A stretch of 34,285 bases of DNA from an uncultured Bacilli bacterium (GTDB lineage: Bacteria > Bacillota_I > Bacilli_A > RF39 > UBA660), in the NCBI GenBank assembly GCA_947632355.1, contig CANROY010000006.1, forward strand, positions 1-34,285. Direction: 5' to 3'. Of this stretch, positions 14,908-23,872 are shown one piece after another; within the stretch, counting starts at the first letter, position 1, and every line of letters begins with the position of its first letter. A program made the translations under genes and the position numbers. Below the pieces are notes generated by a model. It worked only from the letters and a program-made list of their open reading frames with translations, searched no databases and was not told the DNA's origin.

Positions 14908-16020
14908 ATGAAAAAGAAGATTTTTATAATTTTAATATTTTGCATCTTTTTATTTCCTTTTTGTGTTTATGCAGAAGGCTATTTAACTTGTGATTATGAG
15001 GGTTCATATACTAATGAAAGATATGGAACAAAAGAAACAAAAAAGGTAACTATTACCTGTACTTTATATGATATAGGTGGCAATAGTTGCTATGTTTCAA
15101 CTTCTGGTTTTCAACAATCTATTTCTAATTGGTCTTCTCAAATTGGAGGAGGTTTTACTGCAAAAGATTATTTCAATCAAAATAAAACATGTTTTCCCTA
15201 TATGGTATTTTTGGATAAAAATTCCGGAATAGATCGTTATGAAATATATGCTGCAGATACTTATGATAGAGCATTATCTATTGGCGTTGACTTAGGAGGA
15301 AAATCTACCAATTATTTTTATGGTATTATACCTTTGAAATCTAGCAAAGATAATGAGGATAACGCTGTACAAGAAATGTATAATAAAATCGTTACCTATA
15401 CTAATTCAGCTAATAAAATGAATACTGATGAAGATCCATGGGAATTGAATAAATGTTTAACGGAGGATGGAAGCTTAGATCCTAACGCAGCAGATTTATA
15501 TGTTTGTAAAAATAAATTACAACAATTTTATGAAGATATTAAAAATTGGCAAAAAGAAGTTCAAGATGCAATTAATTCAGGGCTAATCGATGCCAATGAT
15601 TCTCGAATTGCTGAGTTTAATAATGCTATACAAAAAGCAAGAAGTAATGTTTCAGAAACTATAGACGAAAGTTTAGGAAAAGATGATGGTATTAAAGATG
15701 CCTCAAGGCCTGATATGAGTTTGGGTATTAGTAACTCTGACGATGCGGATTGTAATAGTATATTTAATAATAAGTTTGGTGAAATATTGCAAAATATATT
15801 AGACTTAATTAAATTTTCTATTCCTATTATAGTTATAGCTTTATCTGTAATAGATTATATGAAAGCCTTACTTGCTCAAAACCAAGATGAAATGAAAAAA
15901 GCAAATCAACGTTTTGTAAAAAGATTAATTATTGGTGTAGCAATATTTGTTCTTCCCGTTATTCTGGAATTCTTAATGAATATTGCAAATTCACAATGTC
16001 CTAATTTACCTATAAAATAG
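14908..16020 (+). CDS. secreted Cys-containing protein with C-terminal VirB2-like two-TM module (ectodomain-pilin fusion 2)
   Basis: The 370-residue protein has a signal peptide (IFIILIFCIFLFPFCVYA), then an ectodomain beginning EGYLTCDYEGSYTNERYG. A helical region around 205-255 follows (YEDIKNWQKEVQDAINSG). The C-terminal pair is FSIPIIVIALSVIDYMKALLAQ and RLIIGVAIFVLPVILEFLMNIA, with the loop NQDEMKKANQRFVKR. The pair resembles that of the upstream gene, while the ectodomains look unrelated. It begins 15 bases after the previous stop with the same GTAGGGATA binding site, so the two genes share their translation signals and operon. Confidence 0.73.
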   Translation: MKKKIFIILIFCIFLFPFCVYAEGYLTCDYEGSYTNERYGTKETKKVTITCTLYDIGGNSCYVSTSGFQQSISNWSSQIGGGFTAKDYFNQNKTCFPYMVFLDKNSGIDRYEIYAADTYDRALSIGVDLGGKSTNYFYGIIPLKSSKDNEDNAVQEMYNKIVTYTNSANKMNTDEDPWELNKCLTEDGSLDPNAADLYVCKNKLQQFYEDIKNWQKEVQDAINSGLIDANDSRIAEFNNAIQKARSNVSETIDESLGKDDGIKDASRPDMSLGISNSDDADCNSIFNNKFGEILQNILDLIKFSIPIIVIALSVIDYMKALLAQNQDEMKKANQRFVKRLIIGVAIFVLPVILEFLMNIANSQCPNLPIK

Positions 16021-16047
16021 GACGATTAAAGAAAGGAGTGCTTGGAA

Positions 16048-18081
16048 ATGTTATCAATGATTGTTTGGATTAATGTTTCTAAATATGGACTTTCTGGGAT
16101 ACTTTTATTCCTAGATAGTTTGGTTTATTGGGGTGTTGCCAAAGCATTTGCATTATTTTATGCTTTAGCAGGGGTAAGTGCAGATGTGATAACACAAGAT
16201 ACGTATCAAGCAATTGCTAATAAATTTTATGTTATTATTGGTGTAGTAATGCTTTTTTATATTTCATATTCCCTATTAAAATCTTTAATTAATCCTGATG
16301 ATTTTAATAAAAATATGGGTAAAATCGCTTCTAATTTAATTGTTTCTTTAATTTTATTAGGTATTGTTCCATTAATATTTTCATATGCTTTTGAACTACA
16401 GGGAGCTATTTTAGATAATCATATTATTGAACAAGTCGTCACGGGTGTTTCAGGCATTAGTGTAGGAGAAAATGATTCAAATCGTGTACAAGGTAATAAA
16501 GCTTCCTATCTAATGTTGCGATCATTTTTAAATAAAGAAGAAAAAAATATATCTGGTGAAGAAACTATGACTTGGTATTACTTTATGTCTGAAGTAGAAA
16601 ATGGAAATACAGATGTATTTTTGGATATAACCGATTTTGCGGAAGTAGTACATGAAGGAGATATGTCCTATTTATCTGTTTTTAGTACAATTTGTGGTGT
16701 CTTTTTATTATATGTTATTATCTCTTTTTCTATAGATTTAGGAATACGTATTGCCAAACTTGCTTTTTATGAAATCATTGCTCCGATACCAATTTTAATG
16801 CGTATTTTACCAGAAAAAAAATCTGTTTTTGATAATTGGGTAAAAGGAGCAATTGCAACGTTTATGGAAGTATTTATTCGTATTTTTATAATGAGTATAA
16901 TTGTCTTCTTTGCTAGTGTAGTTTTAAATAAAACGAATTTATTTGATTCGAATATTGGATTAATTGGAAATGTTATTATTGTTTTAGGTTTATTTGCATT
17001 TGCTAAACAAGCACCAAAATTGCTTGGAGATGTTATGGGAATTGATTCAGGTAATATTAAACTTGGTATTGGTGGTAAACTTAAAGGTAGTGGTGTTGCT
17101 GGTGCCACTGTTTTAGGAGCAGCTGGAGCTTTAACTGGTGGCCTTGGTGGTGCTTGGTCTGGTATGGTAAACCATAGCGGAATAGGAAAAAGCTTTGCAT
17201 ATGGAGCCCTAAGAGGTGTAAAAGGTAAAGGAAATCAGTTTAATAAACAAAGGCAATCTGTTTATAATGATGTTTTAGGTCAAAAAGGTGATGCTGGATG
17301 GTTTGGAGGACAAGGTTTGGCTTATCGACTTAGAGATACATCTAAAAAGAATGTACAAGATGCTTATGAAGAATCTTCAAAACATTATGTTGAAAAAGTA
17401 AATAAATCAAATAAATATAAAAATATTTATGATAAAATTAAAGCGGATAATGAAAAATTATATAGTGATTTACTTGAACAGTTTAGAAAAGAAACTGAAG
17501 AATTTGAAAGAGAAAAAATGGAAAGAATTAGGGCTTATCAAGAGCAATATGCTAGAGAAGAACAAAAGTTTAATCAAGATAATCTTAATAAAATTATGAA
17601 TTTGCAAAATGCTATTAATACTGCAGAAAAGGCAAAAGATATTACAAGAGTAAATACTTTAACATCTCAACTTCAAGGTTTGCAAAATGCAAAATTTGAA
17701 GATTCTGAAATGGCTCAAGTTTTAACAAATCAAATGAATCAATTAACAAATAGCCGTTATGAAAATAAAGATTTACAAGCAGAAATGGCTAAAATACCAC
17801 ATACAGAAGAAGCCTATGCTCTTGCGGTGGAAAAAGCTTTGGCTAAAGAAGATAGAAGATACAAGGCAAATCGTGAATACGTTCAAACTAGAGCTGCTGA
17901 AAAAGCTGCAAAAGAGTGGCGTGAAGCAAATCCTACCGAAGCCGCTATTAATCAAGAAATGTTAAATAAAATGTTTGATAATTATACCAAAGAACATGGT
18001 GGAGGAGCACCAACTGCTCCAACAACACCAAGTGCTGGATCAGGTGGTAGTTCATCAAGTAGTTCGGGTGGGAAAAAATAG
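16048..18081 (+). CDS. virB6: VirB6/TrbL-like polytopic T4SS channel protein with cytoplasmic coiled-coil tail
   Basis: The ATG at 16048 sits nine bases after AAAGGAG. The tracked TTG at 16042 would leave only three bases, so I prefer the ATG, giving 677 residues. The first 335 residues hold several hydrophobic helices (VIIGVVMLFYISYSLL; IASNLIVSLILLGIVPLIF; VFLLYVIISFSIDLGI; FIRIFIMSIIVFFASVVL). They include the conserved-looking ISFSIDLGIRIAKLAFYEIIAPIPIL stretch typical of VirB6/TrbL in Gram-positive systems. A Gly-rich linker follows, then a long charged coiled coil (about 440-630) and a Gly/Ser-rich end. VirB6 proteins form part of the inner-membrane transport channel. Confidence 0.82.
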   Translation: MLSMIVWINVSKYGLSGILLFLDSLVYWGVAKAFALFYALAGVSADVITQDTYQAIANKFYVIIGVVMLFYISYSLLKSLINPDDFNKNMGKIASNLIVSLILLGIVPLIFSYAFELQGAILDNHIIEQVVTGVSGISVGENDSNRVQGNKASYLMLRSFLNKEEKNISGEETMTWYYFMSEVENGNTDVFLDITDFAEVVHEGDMSYLSVFSTICGVFLLYVIISFSIDLGIRIAKLAFYEIIAPIPILMRILPEKKSVFDNWVKGAIATFMEVFIRIFIMSIIVFFASVVLNKTNLFDSNIGLIGNVIIVLGLFAFAKQAPKLLGDVMGIDSGNIKLGIGGKLKGSGVAGATVLGAAGALTGGLGGAWSGMVNHSGIGKSFAYGALRGVKGKGNQFNKQRQSVYNDVLGQKGDAGWFGGQGLAYRLRDTSKKNVQDAYEESSKHYVEKVNKSNKYKNIYDKIKADNEKLYSDLLEQFRKETEEFEREKMERIRAYQEQYAREEQKFNQDNLNKIMNLQNAINTAEKAKDITRVNTLTSQLQGLQNAKFEDSEMAQVLTNQMNQLTNSRYENKDLQAEMAKIPHTEEAYALAVEKALAKEDRRYKANREYVQTRAAEKAAKEWREANPTEAAINQEMLNKMFDNYTKEHGGGAPTAPTTPSAGSGGSSSSSSGGKK

Positions 18082-18100
18082 TATAGGAGGATAAAAAGGG

Positions 18101-18412
18101 ATGAATCATAATTATTTAATACCAGCCAATTCAAAAAAATCAATGTTAATTCTTGGTTTTTTTACACCAGTTGATTTAATTATCTTTGGTGTTGGTTGTA
18201 CGATTACGTTAGGTTTATTGTTTCTATTAAATGATAAAATGGATATGGGTTCTTTATTACTTACTTTATCGCCTGCTTTAGTGGCATCTTTCTTAGTTAT
18301 GCCTGTTCCAAATTATCATAATGTGTTACAATTAATAACGAATATAGTACTGTTTGTGTTTGGTAGAAAGAGGTTATATTGGAAAGGCTGGTGTATAAAC
18401 GATGAAAAATAG
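18101..18412 (+). CDS. VirB3/PrgI-like small membrane protein
   Basis: The 103-residue protein has two hydrophobic helices (about 25-45 and 50-70) and ends in FGRKRLYWKGWCINDE. Size, N-terminal IPANSKKS segment, paired helices and position directly before VirB4 are those of the PrgI/VirB3 group. It overlaps the next gene by 11 bases, implying coupled translation. VirB3 proteins dock the VirB4 ATPase at the membrane. Confidence 0.8.
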   Translation: MNHNYLIPANSKKSMLILGFFTPVDLIIFGVGCTITLGLLFLLNDKMDMGSLLLTLSPALVASFLVMPVPNYHNVLQLITNIVLFVFGRKRLYWKGWCINDEK

Positions 18413-18959
18413 TAAAGTAGCAAGTAAATATACTGAAGATTGGGTACCTATTAAGCAAATCATGAATGGAATGATTCAACTCGATTCAGGAGAATATGTA
18501 ACAGGAGTAAAAGTATCTCCAAAAAACATCTTTATCTTGGATCAAGATACCCAAAACAATGTGATTTACAATTTAAGAAATTTTTATAATACGATGGATT
18601 ATGAATTTTGGTTAATTATTGCAGATCGTCCAGTTGATATTAATGTGCATTTATCACAACTACAAATTCTTTATAATAACGCAAGTAGTAGTGCTATTCG
18701 TAAACTCATTATGCAAGATATTAATAAAGCCAATATGTTTATGAGTGCAGAATACAATGTTGTAGATACCGAATACTTTATTCTATTTAAAGAAAAGAAG
18801 TTGGAAATTGTGCAAAAACGTATTCATAATTTAATTAGCAATTTATCGAATTGTGGACTAAATTCAACACAAGTATCCAATAACGACTTAAGAATGCTTA
18901 TTGATAACTTCTTTAATGGTGGACAAGCAACTACATTAGGGACGGTGATGCCAGAATGA
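18402..18959 (+). CDS. VirB4 N-terminal-domain-like protein (TrsD/TraD-type), separate gene
   Basis: The 185-residue soluble protein has DWVPIKQIMNGMIQLDSGEYVTGVKV followed by alternating strands and helices (FWLIIADRPVDINVHLSQLQIL; EYFILFKEKKLEIVQKRI). This is the pattern of the N-terminal domain of VirB4/TrbE-type ATPases. No P-loop is present. It ends inside the start of the P-loop gene (ATGA overlap). In pSK41/pIP501-type systems a small TrsD/TraD-like gene also precedes the VirB4 homologue. The split here therefore looks like an arrangement of this system type, not a mutation. Confidence 0.72.
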   Translation: MKNSKVASKYTEDWVPIKQIMNGMIQLDSGEYVTGVKVSPKNIFILDQDTQNNVIYNLRNFYNTMDYEFWLIIADRPVDINVHLSQLQILYNNASSSAIRKLIMQDINKANMFMSAEYNVVDTEYFILFKEKKLEIVQKRIHNLISNLSNCGLNSTQVSNNDLRMLIDNFFNGGQATTLGTVMPE

Positions 18960-20740
18960 ATATTAAAAGTCAATTAGCCCCTAAGGGGATAGAATTTAAA
19001 CCAACCGAAATGATGATTAGTGGTAAATATTGTACTATTTTAACCATCGTTTCTTATCCAAAATATATTTCGGAAGGATATCTTGCCAATATCACAAATA
19101 TTTCTGGAGTTAAAGTAGCGATAAAACATATTCCAATTGCATTTTCTACTTTACAAAAAATGTTAAATAAAGAAATAGCGGATTTAAAACAAAGATATCA
19201 AAATGAAAATGATAAAACGTTCCAAGAAAGAATTCGCCAAGATTATGAATCTTTGGAACAATTTATTCAAATGCTTGCTGCCACTCAAGCAAGAATCTTT
19301 GATTTCCAAATGCATTTATTTATTTCTGCGGATAATAAAGAAGAACTAGAAATGAAGAAAATGCAAGTACGTAACTACTTAGAAGGTATGGGAATGCGTG
19401 GTATACCATTGATGTTTGAACAAGAAAAGGTATTAAAATCCATTTTACCAATCTTCCCAAAACAAGATGTGGAAAATCGTGTTGGAACACCAATTCCTTC
19501 AGTTACCGTTGCTGCTATGTACCCCTTTATCTTTGATAGTATCAAAGACCCTGGAAATAGTATTCTATTTGGAGTTGATTTCTCTGGTGGTGTTGTCCTA
19601 TTTAATCAATTCTTATATAAGATTAAGAAAGAAAACAATCGTAACAATGCCAATATGATTATCTTAGGTACGAGTGGTAGTGGAAAATCAACGGCTGCAA
19701 AATTATTGATTCGTGGACACTTAAGAAATGGTTATAAAGTTGTTTGTATCGACCCTGAAGGTGAACTTGCCGAAATGACACGTTTTGTTGGTGGAGACTT
19801 CCTAGATTTAGGTAAAGGTGGAGAATTCGGTATGATTAACCCACTTGAAATTGTTGTAGATGCCGATGAAGAAGAAATTGAGCAAGGCTTAGGGTATACT
19901 GTTTTAACAAGAACATTACAACAATTAAAAGCCTTCATGAAATATTATTCTCCATCTATTGAAGAAGATGTTTTAACAATGTTTAGTGAAGTGGTTCAAG
20001 ATACGTATAAACGTTATAAAATTGATTATGATACCGATTTTACAAAATTAACTGCGAGTGATTATCCAACCTTCGATGATGTTTATGCAACCATTAAAGG
20101 TAGACTTCTTTCAATGCCAGAAAAAACCCATGAAAGAGATGTTATGGAACGCCTTGAGTTAAAGGTAAGACCTCTTGTTAAAGAATTAAAATATTACTTT
20201 ACAGGTCATACAACTTTAAGTATTGAAAGTGACTTTATTGTCTTTAATATAAGAGAATTAATGAATAGTGATGAAAATATTAAAAATGCTTTATTCTTTA
20301 ATATCTTAAAGTATGCTTGGGGTTTATGTTTGGATAAAGAAGTCGATACCGTTATGTGTGTCGATGAAGCTCATGTACTTTTATCAACACGTAATGAATT
20401 AGGCGCAGAATTCCTTGCTCAAATTCAAAGACGTAGTCGTAAGTATAACACAGGAACAATTATCATTACCCAACAACCAACGGACTTTGCTGCACCAAAT
20501 GTCCTTGTACATGGTAAAGCTATATTTGATAATGCTTCTTACTACTTAATTATGGGATTACGTAAACAAGCAACTGAAGATTTAGGTAAATTAATTGATT
20601 TAAATGATGCCGAACAAGAAAGTATTAAATACTACAATCAAGGGGAAGGACTATTTATCTGTGGTAATAGAAGAATGCGTATTAATGTTATAGTAACACA
20701 AGAAGAATTAGACTCATTTGGTAGTGGTGGAGGACTATAA
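18956..20740 (+). CDS. virB4: VirB4-type T4SS ATPase
   Basis: The 594-residue protein contains Walker A LGTSGSGKSTAAKLL (about 237-251), GYKVVCIDPEGELAEM, Walker B VMCVDEAHVLLS (about residue 465) and the RRSRKYNTGTIIITQQP motif, all standard for VirB4/TraE ATPases. The N-terminal half includes a helical region (ADLKQRYQNENDKTFQERIR) and FDFQMHLFISADNKEEL. It energises assembly of the channel and perhaps the VirB2-like fibre, working with VirB3 and the preceding N-terminal-domain protein. Gene order (VirB6-VirB3-VirB4) fits a Gram-positive T4SS. Confidence 0.93.
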   Translation: MNIKSQLAPKGIEFKPTEMMISGKYCTILTIVSYPKYISEGYLANITNISGVKVAIKHIPIAFSTLQKMLNKEIADLKQRYQNENDKTFQERIRQDYESLEQFIQMLAATQARIFDFQMHLFISADNKEELEMKKMQVRNYLEGMGMRGIPLMFEQEKVLKSILPIFPKQDVENRVGTPIPSVTVAAMYPFIFDSIKDPGNSILFGVDFSGGVVLFNQFLYKIKKENNRNNANMIILGTSGSGKSTAAKLLIRGHLRNGYKVVCIDPEGELAEMTRFVGGDFLDLGKGGEFGMINPLEIVVDADEEEIEQGLGYTVLTRTLQQLKAFMKYYSPSIEEDVLTMFSEVVQDTYKRYKIDYDTDFTKLTASDYPTFDDVYATIKGRLLSMPEKTHERDVMERLELKVRPLVKELKYYFTGHTTLSIESDFIVFNIRELMNSDENIKNALFFNILKYAWGLCLDKEVDTVMCVDEAHVLLSTRNELGAEFLAQIQRRSRKYNTGTIIITQQPTDFAAPNVLVHGKAIFDNASYYLIMGLRKQATEDLGKLIDLNDAEQESIKYYNQGEGLFICGNRRMRINVIVTQEELDSFGSGGGL

Positions 20741-20763
20741 CAGAGGTAAGTAGGTGAGATAAA

Positions 20764-23010
20764 ATGGACTTCAATGAAGAGGATGAATTACTAGAAGAAG
20801 AAACAATAGAAGAACAAAGTAGTGAAGGATTTGCAAACGAAGAAGACGCAAATCCTTCTTCTAGTGAACAATTTTCGGATGAAGAGTTATTAAATGAAGA
20901 AGCACCTAAAGAAGAAGCAAGTCCTTTAGAAGAGGCTGATGATACGGATATTGAAGTTGAAAAGGCTGTTGCAGAAAAAGGAATTTTAAGTGTTTTATTC
21001 AAAAAATTTTGGTTTTGGGTTATGATAGGGGTTATTTTAGTATTCATAATTGTTTTATCTTTGCCTTTGGATTTTGATTGGGTTGGTGTAGGAAATCCGA
21101 AACCTGAGCTTTATCCAACGCCTGCTTGTGGAAAAGTTTATTTAACTTGGGAGAATGAATCGTATACAAAACAGCATAAAGATGATCCGGATTATGAACC
21201 AATTACAGATCCAAGTTTAGTGGATATCAATGATGAAGAACGTTTTACTTATAAAGAATATGCATATGATGATTTTGTGGCAGGTGTTATTTGGACTGAT
21301 AATGATGAAGCCAAAGATGTGGATAATGAAATTATGTATCAAGCCATGGCAATTGCAGCTAGGAGTGAATTAATTGCTACTTTACCTGATAATTGTGTTG
21401 TATTAAAAAATTATAATGAACAAGCCCAAAGATTTAATGAATTAGATGGTAGTGAAGAAAAATATGCAGAAATTATGGCTGGGGTACGTTTGTCTAATGG
21501 GATGATTATTGGAAGAAAAGGTTCCATTATTTCTGCTAAATATGAACCGTTTCATTATGTAAAAAAACGTATGGAAGAAGATAATCGAAAATATTTTTAT
21601 CATATGAAAAATGAAAATGAAAGAGAACAACAAGTGGTTCCTGCATATTGGGTAGATGAAATAGAGCAACAAAAAGGAGAAAAAATACCAAAAGTCAAAG
21701 TAGCAGAGTATGTTAAATTAGAATCTATGAGTTTATATGGTGGAAAATATTTATTAGAAAAAGTAGATTCTCAATATGATTTATATCAAGTATTAGAATA
21801 TTATTATGGTAGGGATATTGAGTATTATACGATTAGCACTGCTTTTAGTGATCAATATCTTGGAGATGGCTGTAGTGCGATATCTATGAATAGTACTTCC
21901 TTATCAAGAGAAGAATTTATAAAATGGGCAGAACAATATGCCGCAAGTCATTCAAAAGCAGGAGTACTTGCTGATAATGCCGGTATGATTTATGATATGG
22001 CAACTTCAAATGGAATTAATCCTGAATTAGTTTTTGTTCGTGCTGATGTAGAAGGCTATTCTCCTGGTAGTAGTAAAAACAACTATTGGGGTATGGGATG
22101 TACAAACACCGGTGGTTATGATGCTTGTATTTCTTATAGTAGTTTAAGTAGTGGAGTTGCAGGTTTCTTAAATTATATATCGAAATATTCTTCGCTTAAT
22201 GATTTAATGAGTAAATATGCCTATTTAGGAGATTATTGGTATAATCCGGGTAGTTGGGGAACCGGAGGTTGTGTATACGCAAGTGCCATTTATGGAAGTA
22301 ATATTCCAGATCGTGTAAGAGATGCATGTTCTTCTGGTAAAACTTGTACAACATCTGGAGGTGGAGATTGTGTTCCAACTACCGATGAAGATAAGCAAGC
22401 GTATTTAACTTATCAATCTAGAACAATGGTGGATGCTAGAGAAAGAATCTTTGGATTAGGTGCAGATGTTTGTGTACCATCTTACGGTGTTGGAGAAGCA
22501 GGAACAGGTGCATGTAATATTTGGCGTCAAGGCGATGAACGATGGGGTAGTATTCATTTAGGATCTTCTACGAAATCAACGATGCGTAGCTCTGGATGTG
22601 CCGTAACTTCTGTTGCTATTGCTATGGCTTGTTCAGGAACACAAATAAATAATGTAGCATCATTTAATCCTGGTACTTTAGTCAATTTAATGAATTCAAG
22701 TGGTGGATTTCAAGGTGCTAATATTCTTTGGGGAAATAGTGCTATTACAACTTTAGCACCAGCATTCCGTTTTGTAAAAAGTGAAAGTTTATCAGGATCA
22801 AATACGGAAAAGATTCAACAAGTAATTGCAAACACATCAGGTACTAACAGTGTAATTTTACATTTTAAAAATAGTCAACATCCAAGAGGACACTATGTAG
22901 TCTTAAAAACAATTTCTAGTGAAAATTTTGTAGTTTATGATCCTGCAGATGGTAAAATTAACACTTATCAGGCTGCAGATTTAGACCAAATGGTTATCTA
23001 TCAACATTAA
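20764..23010 (+). CDS. membrane-anchored cell-wall remodelling protein: SpoIID-like + glucosaminidase-like + C39-type peptidase
   Basis: The 748-residue protein has an acidic cytoplasmic N-terminus (1-70, over 25 Glu/Asp), one helix (about 78-100) and three extracellular regions. The first (about 165-270) resembles the SpoIID lytic transglycosylase domain: DDFVAGVIW ... MYQAMAIAARSE ... GSIISAKYEPFH. The usual catalytic Glu position reads Asp (VIWTDND). The second (about 380-530, GMIYDMATSNGINPELVFV ... NNYWGMGCTN) looks like a glucosaminidase/lysozyme-like fold. The third (about 585-745) looks like a peptidase_C39-like domain, with QGDERWG, the Cys of SSGCAVTSV (near 610), the His of RGHYVVL (near 708) and VYDPADG. 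It fits the VirB1-like role of opening peptidoglycan for the channel. Confidence 0.78.
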   Translation: MDFNEEDELLEEETIEEQSSEGFANEEDANPSSSEQFSDEELLNEEAPKEEASPLEEADDTDIEVEKAVAEKGILSVLFKKFWFWVMIGVILVFIIVLSLPLDFDWVGVGNPKPELYPTPACGKVYLTWENESYTKQHKDDPDYEPITDPSLVDINDEERFTYKEYAYDDFVAGVIWTDNDEAKDVDNEIMYQAMAIAARSELIATLPDNCVVLKNYNEQAQRFNELDGSEEKYAEIMAGVRLSNGMIIGRKGSIISAKYEPFHYVKKRMEEDNRKYFYHMKNENEREQQVVPAYWVDEIEQQKGEKIPKVKVAEYVKLESMSLYGGKYLLEKVDSQYDLYQVLEYYYGRDIEYYTISTAFSDQYLGDGCSAISMNSTSLSREEFIKWAEQYAASHSKAGVLADNAGMIYDMATSNGINPELVFVRADVEGYSPGSSKNNYWGMGCTNTGGYDACISYSSLSSGVAGFLNYISKYSSLNDLMSKYAYLGDYWYNPGSWGTGGCVYASAIYGSNIPDRVRDACSSGKTCTTSGGGDCVPTTDEDKQAYLTYQSRTMVDARERIFGLGADVCVPSYGVGEAGTGACNIWRQGDERWGSIHLGSSTKSTMRSSGCAVTSVAIAMACSGTQINNVASFNPGTLVNLMNSSGGFQGANILWGNSAITTLAPAFRFVKSESLSGSNTEKIQQVIANTSGTNSVILHFKNSQHPRGHYVVLKTISSENFVVYDPADGKINTYQAADLDQMVIYQH

Positions 23011-23024
23011 GGAGTTGAAAAAAT

Positions 23025-23798
23025 ATGAAAAAAATAGTAAAAAATCCGGCTTTTTATATTGTTCTTGCTCTTTGCCTTTTTGGAATAATTATCTTCTTTA
23101 TTTTAAATAAAGAGGTTGAGAAAGGGTATCTACTTTTTTCGAATGTAGCAAATTTTGTTTGTACAGAAAAGGATTGTGATACCGTAGATATAGAAAAAAT
23201 CATTTCAGATTCTTCTAAAGGTAAATTTTTAGTTTATGAAAATGGAAATAAAAAAGGTTTATTTACTATTGACTATATAACAAAATGGAACTTTTTTGAT
23301 ACTAATAATAATTGGATAAATATGAGTGATAATTTTATTGCTGCAAGTGAAAACTTAGATTTAGAAAACAAAGAATTTACAACTCGAGTCATAACAAATG
23401 AAGAAAAGCAAATTTTAGACAAATACTTAAAAGAAAATAATATTTCATCTTATACTTCATTAGAACAAAATGAAGTAGTAGAATACGATTTCAATAAGGA
23501 TGGTAAAAATGAGAAAATTATGATTTTATCTAATGTGAATGATACGACCGATGATGAAAAATTATTTGTCTTTGTTATAGGTGTTGTAGGAAATAAAACT
23601 AATCTTCTATTTAAAGAAATTTATAATCAATATGAAAATTATGAAGTTCCTATTTATCAAGTGAACGGAATTATCAATATTTTACATCAAAAAGAAGATT
23701 ATTTGGCTATTTTAAAAGGCTATTTTAGTGAAGTGGGTGAACCCTCTATTACTTTATATAAAGTAGAAAGAAATAATTTTCAAAATTTAGCAGATTAA
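23025..23798 (+). CDS. membrane-anchored extracellular protein of unknown function
   Basis: The 257-residue protein has one N-terminal helix (PAFYIVLALCLFGIIIFFIL) and an extracellular domain. The domain begins with a small Cys pair (FVCTEKDCDTV) and contains EYDFNKDGKNEKIMILS, a Ca-binding-like DxNxDG repeat also seen in VCBS/FG-GAP-like secreted proteins. It starts 14 bases after the cell-wall enzyme stop with AAGGAGTTG, so it belongs to the T4SS operon. No T4SS component family is recognised. It could be a VirB8/TcpC-position protein by topology, but nothing in the sequence proves this. Confidence 0.6.
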   Translation: MKKIVKNPAFYIVLALCLFGIIIFFILNKEVEKGYLLFSNVANFVCTEKDCDTVDIEKIISDSSKGKFLVYENGNKKGLFTIDYITKWNFFDTNNNWINMSDNFIAASENLDLENKEFTTRVITNEEKQILDKYLKENNISSYTSLEQNEVVEYDFNKDGKNEKIMILSNVNDTTDDEKLFVFVIGVVGNKTNLLFKEIYNQYENYEVPIYQVNGIINILHQKEDYLAILKGYFSEVGEPSITLYKVERNNFQNLAD

Positions 23799-23799
23799 C

Positions 23800-23822
23800 G
23801 CTTAAAATAATTGCTAAAACGA
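23800..23822. repeat. 23-bp motif copy 2 upstream of virD4
   Basis: GCTTAAAATAATTGCTAAAA and the next three bases match 12000-12022 at 20 of 23 positions. Here it covers the -35 region (TTGCTA) of the virD4 promoter. Confidence 0.5.
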
Positions 23823-23839
23823 TAAGTTTATTGTAAAAT
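23811..23839 (+). promoter_or_regulatory. promoter of the virD4-type gene
   Basis: TTGCTA (23811-23816), 17 bases, TAAAAT (23834-23839). AATGGAGGAATG lies before the ATG at 23873. This gives the coupling-protein gene its own transcription start. Confidence 0.65.
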
Positions 23840-23872
23840 AAGTTAAGAAAAAATTAAATGGAGGAATGATGT

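Noticed and set aside
17759-17965. Plus-strand 68-residue ORF inside virB6
   Set aside because: It is an out-of-frame reading of the coiled-coil region with no binding site.
1244-18959. TGA read as Trp (Mycoplasma code)
   Set aside because: TGA ends genes at 1247 and 18959 in sensible overlaps, and Trp in the conserved proteins is TGG. Reading through either TGA meets another stop within a few codons.
18402-20740. VirB4 broken by a frameshift
   Set aside because: The second gene has its own ATG overlapping the stop as ATGA, both parts are full domains, and small-gene-plus-VirB4 order is known from pSK41/pIP501-type systems.
20688-21047. Minus-strand ORF of 119 residues, Ser-rich
   Set aside because: It is the reverse image of the acidic N-terminus of the wall enzyme (GAA/GAT codons).
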